64,000 bases of DNA from assembly GCA_920105625.2 (NCBI GenBank), contig OV050032.1:194972571-195036570 (forward strand), read 5' to 3'. Each line of letters starts with the position of its first letter. Position 1 is the first letter of the stretch. A model generated the notes under the pieces. That model had not been told where the DNA came from. It ran no database searches and saw nothing but the letters and a program-made list of their open reading frames with translations. The translations under genes were made by a program, and so were the position numbers. This DNA is from Clusia tigrina. Lineage: Eukaryota > Arthropoda > Insecta > Diptera > Clusiidae. Below, in pieces: positions 54,877-64,000 of this stretch.

Positions 54877-57194
54877 ATCCGCCAGAAATTGCTCTAGCAG
54901 CCCACATTAGTCTTAAAGTTTCAATTATATTTAATTAAATATTAAACAAACAAAAAAAAAAAAAAAAACAGCATACACTGTAAAAACTATGCTGTAACAA
55001 TTATTATGGAGGTGATTGATACTCTGCTTACCATTATAAATTCTATTTGAAAAATAAAAATTTAACTGCGCTTAAGTCGAAATTTTGAGAAATGCATTGC
55101 GTGGGCCGCCGTCGCATATTTTAAGAAGAATAAATGAAAAATTAAAATTTTAAGAACTAATTAATTGTTAACTGGGCTCTTAAAAAATAAATATAACGAT
55201 TACTTATAAATGTTGTCATTTGAATAAACAATTATAATTGATGTTTTATTTGCTTTACTTAATACATCATTATATATATAAATAAATAATATATATACCA
55301 GATATGTATGCCAATACACTCGATACGTGTATGTGTGAAGAGAAATGGAAAATCGAACTTAAAATTAAGTACATACGTAAAGCAAAATTTAAAAACAAAA
55401 AAAAAATAAATAAATACAAAATATACAACAAAAGCAAAAACAAAAAAAAAACAAATACAACAAAAGCAAAAACTAAAAAAAAATACAAAAAATACAACAA
55501 AAGCAAAATAATTGTCATTTAACAAAGATTTAATTTAGTGATTGATTTTTGTGAAACTTCCTTAGTAAATTTTAGTTAATAAACTCTTGAAAATGAAATA
55601 AAATACAAATTTAATTCAATAAGCCAATTTGTGAATTATGAAGCAATTCAATATTCTTTTGTCAAATTTATTTTTATGCAAATTATTATAATAATAAGAA
55701 TAATAATATTCTTTTGTCAAATTTATTTTTGTGCAAATTATTATAATAATATTCTTTTCTCAAATTTATTTTTGTGCAAATTATTATAATAATAATAATA
55801 ATATTCTTTTGTCAAATTTATTTTTGTGCAAATTATTATATTAATAATACTATTCTATTGAAATTTGCCCGTGGTAAAACTTTTATATTTTCTGTTTAAA
55901 ATTTTGTATGTAGTTTAGTTTGAAATTTTTTATAGCATTTAATTTTTTATTCTTGAACATATTGTTTTTTAATTCATTTACTAATTAGTTAATTAAACAT
56001 GGCATATACGTGTGCGCTGCAGATATTTGTAGAAACTTGCTTTTCCATATACAAACATGCCAATGCTAGGCGTTTACTGACTATTGTGACCTTTGGTATA
56101 CCACGTATGAAGTAATTGCTCGCTTGCTGATGTACTAATTCTATCGACAATGCATGGGAGGTGAATTGCGGGCAGGTCTATTGTGAACATTGTTATGTGT
56201 AAGGTGCATTCATTATAAAAATGAATGGAAGAGTAATTTTCCCTGCTAAACTACCAAAACTTTGTAGAAGAATGCTTTTTGTGGAAGATTTGAGTTTTGT
56301 GGTGTAACGAGAATTTTTCTGCAATTTCATACTTGTATTTTAAACTTAAATAGTGTGAAAAATAAGCAATATTCAAAGTAGAAATGCGAATGTGGTTTCT
56401 ATAGTAGCGTTCTAAAAAATTGTGCCCATCAGGAAAGCTGAACTCAGTAATAGAAAGAGTACAGAGACAAATATTGAACGAGTTTGTTTATCTATAAATA
56501 TGAAATTTACTATCTAACAAAAAACACATTTATAAAATTCTCCATTCCTCTGAGTTGATCAGTTGTATTATTTCAATTTGCTAATGTTTGACAGTGCCTA
56601 AGGAAATTTAGCTTACTTCCTTCCACCTTTACGATAAATTCAAGGGGAATTTATCTTAAAGATGGCAGCAAGGAGAAATGGCTCCCTTGGAAATTTTCAA
56701 ACATGAGCAAAGTGCAATAAAGCAGTTGATCAAAATAAACGGAAGTCAGAGCAGTGCAGAAATTGATCAAATACAAATTGCAAAACAAAAGTTCACAGTA
56801 AATACAAATCCTAAATTGCAATTGTTTGTGTATTTGTTTTGATTGCATTTCCCTACAAAAACAATTCTGACAGTTCACCAGGGAAATTCATAAAAAAAAG
56901 AAATTGTTGCTTGTATTCACCTTGGGCAAATTCACCTTTGTTAAGTGCGTGTACTAAATGCACCACTATCAAAATACACCATATATTGTGCTATTGTCAC
57001 TATAAATTTTTTGTTACTAAATTTAACAAAACTTGACCGATGTTTTGGACCGCTTAAACGATACGTATGTAATGCCACAGCAAGCGTGATATCTCTGACC
57101 GATAATGTAACTCCAAGCTATAGCTTAAGGAGGTAAGAAGGTCTTGCGACACACTCCACTTGAGAATTCTGGCTCTCCACTTACCTTTGCTTCA
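54877..57194. other. AT-rich non-coding DNA around the 55.6-kb repeat
   Basis: An A-rich AACAAAAA stretch lies near 55390-55510, opening frames on both strands that I do not regard as genes. The GATCAAAATAAAC segment at about 56725 is shared with about 7008. Confidence 0.4.
55640..55860. repeat. AT-rich tandem repeat (ATTCTTTTGTCAAATTTATT type), about four copies
   Basis: The phrase ATTCTTTTNTCAAATTTATT followed by GTGCAAATTATTATAATAAT is seen four times, spaced by variable AAT tracts. Confidence 0.85.
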
Positions 57195-57224
57195 ACTGTG
57201 AAAATTTAGTCATCTGGAAGCGTG

Positions 57225-57862
57225 CCTCTAAAATGATCTCTATTGAGGGTACTTTCAAAACACCTCTAAGTATACCTCTTAAAATGATCTCTATTAAGGA
57301 TAACTTGAAACACCTTGAAGAACACCTCTTAAAATTTTCTCTATTAAGGGTACCTTAAAACACCTTGAAGAATACCTCTTAAAATGATCTTTAGTGAGGG
57401 TACCTTGAAAAACCTGGAAAAAAGCTTTCTTAAAATGATCTTCTTTAGTGATGGTACCTTGAAAACGCCTCTTAAAATGATCTTTAGTGAGGGTACCTTG
57501 AAGAACGCCTCTCAAAATGATCTTCTTTAGTGACGGTACCTTAAAAACACCTTGAAAAACGCTTCTTAAAATGATCTCTATTAAAGGTACCTTCCAAACA
57601 CCTTTAATAACACCTCTTAAAATGATCTTCTTGAGTGAGAGTACCTTGAAAACACCTTAAAGAACGTCTCTTAAAATGGTCTCTATTAAGGGTAACTGGA
57701 AAATACCTTGAAGAAAGCCTTTTTAAATGATCTCTATTAAGATTAACTTGAAAACACCTTAAAGATCGTCTCTTAAAATGATCTTTAGTGACGGTGCCTT
57801 CAAAACGCCTTTAAAAACGCCTCTTAAAATGATCTTCTTTAGTGAGGGTACCTTGAAAACTC
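57225..57862. repeat. degenerate tandem repeat, about 40-bp unit, some fifteen copies
   Basis: CTCTTAAAATGATCT is followed by TTAGTGAGGGTACCTTGAAA or ATTAAGGGTACCTTGAAA over and over with unit lengths between roughly 35 and 60 bases. Copies are more diverged than in the other arrays of the window, so this is probably older. Confidence 0.85.
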
Positions 57863-59079
57863 TGTAAGGGAACTACCAGCAATTCGGAAGTGTATCACAA
57901 GCCTCTCCAATTTCGTAAACTTCATAAAAATGAACAGGAATTGGCGAAGTTTGCGATACTAAGTGAATTGCCCTAGGGTTACTCTAGCCGCGGACGATTC
58001 ATCAGCCTCAACTCGTCGCTAGCTGTCGTTTATGTTGAAATTTCTATGGGATTACAACAACAACAAATTGGCGAAGTTGCTACTCGTATTACTAGCGAAT
58101 GGGAATTGATTCATTTTGCCGACTTACCGGTCTTTGAACTGTGCTCCCAAGTCAGTTGTTGTACGGTTTGAACAAATAATGACAAGTTTTTATATAAATA
58201 TATATAGAACCTTTGTTGCCAGTGCTGCCAATTTCATCCATCATGGATTTCGTATTTTCGTCCTTTTTTCGTAAGGGGGTAATTCGGGTAATACTTCGAA
58301 TGCGGTTTCTGTGGATCTGCTGTATTATGCTTAAATTACTTCATGTTTGAACAACACACAAAAAATCGCAGCATTTATTAAACTTGCTGAATTTGCCAAC
58401 AGGATATTCGAATTAGTTTGGGCACTTTGGTAAATTTGATGTGTGAGTACAGAAATTCATTGTTTTGTGCAGAGCTTTCTACCTACCTCCCTCCCTCCCT
58501 CCAAATTTTGTCGGAAAATCACAATAAAAACAAGGACATTCTTCCATTTAATCATTACTAAATGAACCAACGCTGCTTGGTTGGCGTATCCTGGTTGCCT
58601 GTGTGCTCCCCCCTTAACAGGTGGTTTTTTCAGCACTCACTGGGGTCATCAGATAATTCAATAAGCGAGCTACTTCCACCCTTTTAGCGTAGCTCGCACT
58701 ATTTATATTGCGCGGTCCCGGTTACTCTCAACTACGCATTTTCGCCCGTTTTTTTTAATTAAGAGCATGTGTGCACATCTGTGAGTGCGCTTCCATGTCG
58801 CAATTAGTGTGTGTGCGCTTGTGTGGCGGAAAACGTTGAATTTGTTTAAAAAGCTTCCATCCTTCACATACCCGACATAATTGAATTACTTTCGGACATG
58901 CTGCAGCTGGCCTACCTTCCTTTACTAATTTAATTGTCCCTCTTCCGCGCGCACACCCACACTCATGCAAAATTGCTGTGGTTACGTGTGTGCATGACAC
59001 GAGCGAATTTTTTAAGGCACAAATCAAGTTTGCCGCTCTCCCCAACTGCATCACCTGGCAGAGAATTTTCACTTAGCGG
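57863..59079. other. unassigned non-coding DNA
   Basis: Only a (CTCC)n-like run near 58482-58502 stands out. The minus frame 58755-59072 has no motif. Confidence 0.4.
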
Positions 59080-59383
59080 CGAGAATGGTGAATATTAGAA
59101 GGTTGAGGCTGCGGATAGAGTGAAAAAACCTACCTACTAAATCAGTTGTGAAAAAGAGACGCGCGAAAGGGGGAGGAGGGTGGTGTATACAAACACAGTC
59201 TTTGACGTAATCATAGAGCAATTATTTGGAAGCTAGAATGGTGAATATTTGATGGCTGAGTGAAATAAACCTACCAACGAAATCAATTGTGAAGGAGAGT
59301 CACCCGAGGGGGGCGGAAGGTATGGGATATTGTATACAAATCATTCTTTGGCGTAACCATAGAACAATTATTTGGTAGCTACC
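59080..59383. repeat. imperfect tandem duplication of about 150 bp
   Basis: AGAATGGTGAATATT occurs at 59082 and 59235; both are followed by ACCTACC, AATCARTTGTGAA, a G-rich patch, TGTATACAAA and CAATTATTTGGNAGCTA. The copies differ by small indels. Confidence 0.85.
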
Positions 59384-60599
59384 ACGCATCAGGAATTTGT
59401 GTCGTACTGGAAAGTCGCAGAAAATTGGATCTATTAAAGAGGACATCTATTTAGGGAAATAACGGAAATGACAGTTTAGTATGAAACTAGTGTTTGCATT
59501 CACATTTAAAATAATTCAGCAACAATTTCGCGGTAAAGTAAGAATTTTCTTCAAGTCATTTCAACATATTGATAGCAATATGTGGAAATGACCGCCTGGA
59601 CTCGCACACAAATCTATGCTCGTGTACATTCATCACCTGCTTTCTAACCCACCCTGAGTGGATAGATGCTGGGATGTGTGTGGCCATGGGTGGGATTCTG
59701 TGTTGCATGATAGTGTGTCTGCCTGCGTCTACAAAGTGCTGCAGCGGCGATTTCACCATTTTTAATTAGCTTAAAAGTTTTTATTTTAACATGAACATCA
59801 AAAAAAGCGTGGATTTGTGAAAGTTTTCAATGCGAGTTTTTTTGTAGCGCGGTTTGTTGTATAATTTCGCTTCACACACCCCCGCACTGGCACATGATGC
59901 ATCCGATATCCGTTGCGTTATAGAATGCATATTTACCTGGTATGTTGTGGTAAGAAAGGAACAAGAAAATTAATAAAAAAAATATTGTAAATGCTGCTTT
60001 TGGCATCAATTTTTGTTTGGTATTATTCTTATATCCGCCGTTTTTGCTTTTCAGCACTCAGCGTATGCAATTACTAATATTTTTTCTATTTGTTTTAGTA
60101 TATTCCAAACATTGTTGGAACTTAAGTAAGCCACATAATAAATATGATAAAACTTGTAGTCGTAAGCGCTGCAAGTGAATTTGTATCATGCGAGTTGTGT
60201 TGTAAGCGCTGCAAGTGAATTTGTATCATGCGAGCATTCAGAAGTGTCAAGAAGAATGTTCGTTCGGTCGCTTCCATTCAAATTAACCTAATTTACTTGT
60301 CTATGTGTGAACAAGAATTAATTATAAACTATTATTCCAAAATAATATTAATAAAATAAAGATGAAAATTATTAAAGGAATGTTTTTTATTTATAGCTTT
60401 GAAGAATAGAAGTGAAAATATTGGAGCACTGTCGACCAGGATCTGCAGCGCTTCAGATATTTATTTATTCAAAGACAAGCGGACATCCAGGGGGATTTTG
60501 GTGGCTGGACCTCATCCGAAGTAAAAACTTTAGAGAAGTATAATCATAATTTGGCGGTTAAAACCCCGAGTTAAAAACTTAAGAGAAGTACAATCATAA
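59384..60599. other. unassigned DNA with a 40-bp duplication
   Basis: GTAAGCGCTGCAAGTGAATT, continuing to CATGCGAG, occurs at 60162 and 60202. Nothing else recognised. Confidence 0.5.
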
Positions 60600-60800
60600 T
60601 CAGCTATTTTAGCGGAAGCGTTCTTAGACCAGTACTAGTTCCACAAGGAAGCGTTCTTGGCCCAGTACTATACACCTTGCTCACATCCGACTGGCCTGCG
60701 AATAAAAGCCTTTTAATATCAACTTTTGCAGATGATGCAGCTATTCTTAGCACTCATAAGAACCCCGAAAGTGGCATTTAGAGACCTACAGGAATATTTG
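60600..60800 (+). pseudogene. LINE reverse transcriptase fragment, plus strand
   Basis: The plus strand encodes VPQGSVLGPVLYTLLTSDWP and then STFADDAAILSTHKNPESG, i.e. RT motif B (PQGSVLGP) and motif C with the catalytic FADD. It is cut short by the GATA tract at 60806. Confidence 0.88.
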
Positions 60801-60805
60801 GAAGT

Positions 60806-60832
60806 GATAGATAGATAGATAGATAGATTGTA
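60806..60832. repeat. GATA microsatellite
   Basis: GATAGATAGATAGATAGATA between the plus-strand RT fragment and the minus-strand LINE. It is placed where the 3' tail of the minus-strand LINE is expected. Confidence 0.9.
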
Positions 60833-60957
60833 GTCAGAGCGGGAACTAGTCACCAAGTCACTGCGGCCAAATAGACCTATTGTGACGCACTCTTTTTACA
60901 AATGCTCCCCAAGTCCAGTACTCATTACGAATTCAGAGATTTCTTAAGATTTGTTCT

Positions 60958-61079
60958 AGGAAATGGTTACCTAAGTAACGAAGGAAATGGTTACCTAAGT
61001 AAGGAAGGAAATGGTTACCTAAGTAACGAAGGAAATGGTTACCTAAGTAACGAAGGAAATGGTTACCTAAGTAACGAAG
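60958..61079 (-). repeat. 24-bp minisatellite in the LINE C-terminal tail, five copies
   Basis: GGAAATGGTTACCTAAGTAA plus CGAA repeats five times (step 24). On the LINE-coding minus strand it gives RYLGNHFL repeats in frame, directly after the CNGVIWNRL segment. Confidence 0.93.
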
Positions 61080-61446
61080 CCGGTTCCATATGACACCATT
61101 ACAGTGACAAATCTGATGTTCAGCTGTTTCCTTCTCTTCGTTACACAACCTACAGAGGTCATTTTTGGTGATCCTTATATTGTATAGGTGTTTCATTACT
61201 CTATAGTGCCCACTCAAAAGTCCTGGGACAAAGCGACTACCTGATCAAGACCAGCTCAGTATCTCGTTAGTTCTCTTGAGAGAATGGAATGGCATCAAAG
61301 TTTTAGTTACTCTAGTAAAATTTTTTCCTAGCCATTCCTAGATTCCTTAATTTCGTATTTTGCCATTCCTTAATTTCGTATTTTGTGGAGCTCCAAGGTA
61401 AGCCCCGGAATGGTTCAGGTCCAGTAAAGCTACTGGCTACCCCTTT

Positions 61447-61520
61447 TCTAGCTAGCTCATCTGCCTCTTTTCTAGCCAACGCATCTGCTTCTTTTCTAGC
61501 TAACTCATCTGCCTCTTCGT
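61447..61520 (-). repeat. 24-bp repeat in the LINE RNase H segment, three copies
   Basis: CTAGCTAACTCATCTGCCTC-type units repeat three times at a 24-base step. On the minus strand they read EADELARK, EADALARK, EADELARK, i.e. the conserved 'GNEEADELAR' part of RNase H is triplicated in frame. Confidence 0.93.
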
Positions 61521-62089
61521 TCCCCACGTGCCCCTGGCAACCATATCAGATGGACTCTTTGATGCTAGTCAAACTTCAGTAGAAGTGGGCAATCTCAAAC
61601 TACTTTGGATCTAATTTCAAACGCGCTAAGTGCTAGCAACGCAGCCTTACTGTCTGAGTGACAATTGGTGGTGTCACTTTCTAGTTCTTCTCTTAAGGAA
61701 AGTTCTATTGCATAGATTTCGGATTGAAACACCGAGTTCTCACGTCCTATGCTGCTAAAAACGCATCTTCTGGGTCTTTCACCAAATACCTATCCTACAC
61801 CCACACCTTCATCCATTTTAGAGCCATCTGTGTACCGTACATGAGACAGGTTTAGGTCTATTATGTTCCCAATTAACCCTATCAGGGAATGTGACGTTGA
61901 AGTTACGTTGGAAGTTGTATCTGGTATTGTAAAAGTCGCTTAGGGTTAAATATTTGTGGCTCGTTTCTATCTCTTCACTAAATAGCGACCCTAAAAGATG
62001 AGACGACCCTTATTCATTTTCTAAGATGACCTTTGCCACAAATTGTGAACCTTCTTTCTTAATAAATGAATGAATCGGCTGGAGATTGA

Positions 62090-62400
62090 ACAAGGACTCA
62101 AGGGCAAATACTGCAGAAGCTGTGGGGATGAAAAGGAGGGGCGACTGTGGAACATCTCTTCTGTAGGTACCCGGCTCTAGCCAGAAGCAGAGCGGGCTCT
62201 TTAGGCAAATACACTTTCAGTTCTCTTACGGAAGTGTACGGCGCGAAGGTCACACAAATCCTGCGCTTTATTAGGGCTTCGAAATGGTTTCACGGTTAAA
62301 AGTAATGGTGCAGTGGTATCGCCATGGACCCATAGTGGTCTGAGTGAGTTGGTCTGTAGACCGGCTGCCATGAAAACCTAACCTAATCTAACCTAGTTTA
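62090..62400 (+). pseudogene. 3' end of a LINE, plus strand
   Basis: Encodes CRSCGDEKEG and EHLFCRYPALARSRAGSLG in shifted frames, then VTQILRFIRASKWFHG, followed by a 3' UTR ending in TAACCTAATCTAACCTAG. The Cys/His tail is the same type as at 5658-5700. The TAACC-type terminal repeat suggests the real 3' end of the element. Confidence 0.8.
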
Positions 62401-62654
62401 TCGAGATGATGATTTTCCCCACTAAGCTTTTGCTGGTCCATATTGTGGCCCTAGCCTTATTTATGGTTCAAGTGACTATTCCAAAGCAGCTGTCATCAAG
62501 TGTTCTACCTAAGTAGTTAACTTCTCTCGAGAAAGCAATATTTTCACCAGAAATATAAGGTTCTCTGAAGTTCGAGGTGATAGTATATTGGCTAGACAAA
62601 TGGAGAATAAGAGTGAAATGAGAGAAGAGAGGCAAATGGAGAATAAGAGTGTGC

Positions 62655-62830
62655 CCAACAATCTCGCTAAGTAAGTTTGGGATGCCTCAAAACAGTGAAG
62701 CAAAATATCTGTGTGTTCATCTTGATCCTAGGCTCACATGGAGAAACCATATAAACTCACAGCTCGCAGCTTATGCTGGGTCCTTAACAAAAATTCAATA
62801 CCTAATTTCATTGCAAAGTGATGCTTAACA
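62655..62830 (+). pseudogene. LINE fragment, plus strand (post-RT region)
   Basis: Reads FGMPQNSEAKYLCVHLDPRL then TWRNHINSQ, the 'YLGVHLD..LTW..HI' segment located after the RT core in these LINEs. Confidence 0.78.
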
Positions 62831-63800
62831 AAGCCATCATAATGCATCATAGTGGTCTTATGGTTGTCAGCTGTGGGAAACTACAAAGATCTCTAACATC
62901 GAGATGGGCCCTAGGTAGGTTACTTCATTAGCTTGTGGAATAGATACGCCCCATTTAATGTGACCTTAGGGCAATTATCCTTATGAAGAGTGAATGTGGC
63001 GTGGGAACTTTTGCCTTTGTTTACACTAATGCTTCAGTTAGCCAGCCAGGACTCAATTAGTTTTAAGTCCTCACAAGGATCTCTTGATGCAATTCTCGGA
63101 TTTCGATGGCAGTTCAAGATGGCAGTTCAGGATGGCAGTATCATCAGCAAACGTGGACGTTGTAAGGCGACTATCTGTGGGTAGATCCGAAGTAAACACT
63201 AGGTATATAATCGGTCCGAATACACTTCCCTGTGGGACACCAGCTTTAATGTTATAGTCAGGGGTAACAAACTGCCTGCACTTGACTCTATACTTGCGAT
63301 TGTACAAATACGATCTTAGTATTTAGTAGAATTTGCAGAATTTTTATATAAGACCAGCGTGCCAGACCCTATCAAACGCCTGAGCAATATCTGTTCACAT
63401 TTTCAGCATTAGCAGTCCTTCAAAAAGTTTTAACAACATTGGCAGCAGACTAATGGGTCTGTATGACACCGGTTGTGTTTTATCTTATCTTGATTACCTG
63501 GTAAAGAGGTCGCCCGAAGGACTCACTTAGGCCATCATTGACCCGTTGTTATATCGCATGAGACACAGGTTCCATCCCTTTCAAAAGTCCAGCAATTGGA
63601 GCTTTTAATGAATCAGTTGATGGAGCTAATCGTTTTATTTGAAGTATATCCCAAAGGGTCCCGAAAGTGGTCACCCAGGAAAGTGCTCCTCATTCTGGAC
63701 AACGCTGGATATGTGCATAATAGGTGTTCAATGCACTGTTGCTCCTCCTCGTCCATGCAACACCTGCAGAAGTCGTTAGAGGCAATCCCCAGCCTACTAT

Positions 63801-64000
63801 TTTGAAAGAATCTGAGAGGTGAATTTTGTTAAAGTTGATTCTGATTGGCGGCAACAATGAATGGAACTGCAGGATACCGTTTCACAAAAGCCCCATACCG
63901 CCATACGAAGGCGGGAAATTTGGCAGCACTAGCAACAGCGGTTCTGGCAATAGCGAATTTTTACATGAAAGAAGTTTTATCCCGTACACAAACCATAAAA
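63801..64000. other. right edge of the window, unassigned
   Basis: No recognisable coding or repeat feature in the last 200 bases. Confidence 0.4.

Larger units (their letters stand above)
60833..63800 (-). mobile_element. degenerate RNase H-bearing LINE, minus strand, interrupted by plus-strand LINE pieces
   Basis: Reading the minus strand from right to left, the order is SLLPMLLKLFEGLLMLKM (about 63470-63410), IAQAFDRVWHAGLI, AGVPQGSVFGP and TFADDTAIL (63400-63150), then VNYLGRTLDDS (about 62520), RYTDGSKMDEGVGVGYLV (about 61840-61790), the RNase H end with EADELARK, and finally ITKNDLCRLCNEEKETAEHQ (about 61160-61100). This is RT, RNase H and Cys/His tail in the right order. Stops and frameshifts are frequent. 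Plus-strand LINE pieces at 62090-62400 and 62650-62830 lie within it. Confidence 0.82.

Overview
The window looks like euchromatic DNA of a higher fly (Diptera, Cyclorrhapha). The one conserved protein gene reads like a close dipteran Atg1, introns are large and full of transposon relics and AT-rich simple repeats, and a Tc1-like element, a mariner and several non-LTR retrotransposon fragments with fly-like features are present. A tephritid-type fruit fly is my best guess, but that is inference; nothing here names the species.

Two protein genes are supported. The first is Atg1 (ULK1/2 orthologue, autophagy-initiating Ser/Thr kinase) on the + strand. Twelve exons between 9791 and 51887 join in frame (2604 bp, about 867 residues plus stop), from the beta-3 strand of the kinase domain (VAIK) to the end of the C-terminal EAT/tandem MIT domain. 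The start codon and glycine-rich loop are not in the window, so at least one 5' exon must lie to the left. The second is a single-pass leucine-rich-repeat membrane protein on the - strand (six exons, 21170 down to 18037, about 500 residues). It lies wholly inside the 32-kb Atg1 intron between 9964 and 41932. Its signal-peptide exon was not found.

Layout: 1-9790 has a Tc1-like relic (97-889), two related LINE relics (1686-2112, 4640-5890), a 1.6-kb polypyrimidine block and a 91-bp tandem repeat. The large Atg1 intron (9965-41931) holds a hAT-like MITE with an internal minisatellite, a 2.1-kb array of 24-bp units, a foldback element, the nested LRR gene, a 71-bp array, a 194-bp MITE, an A-rich block next to a LINE 3' part, an 84-bp array with alternating variants and a dead mariner. 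41932-51887 is the compact remainder of Atg1; its introns contain a (GAT)n tract, a second copy of the hAT-like MITE, and a LINE fragment flanked on both sides by a GATA-type microsatellite. 51888-60600 is non-coding, with very long (TA)n tracts and several short tandem duplications. 60600-63800 is a mosaic of LINE pieces in both orientations.

The most unusual structure is the pair of MITEs at 10994-11332 and 44346-44675. Each has hAT-like ends and 8-bp target duplications, and each carries exactly ten 21-bp units. No CRISPR, operon, tRNA or rRNA feature was seen.
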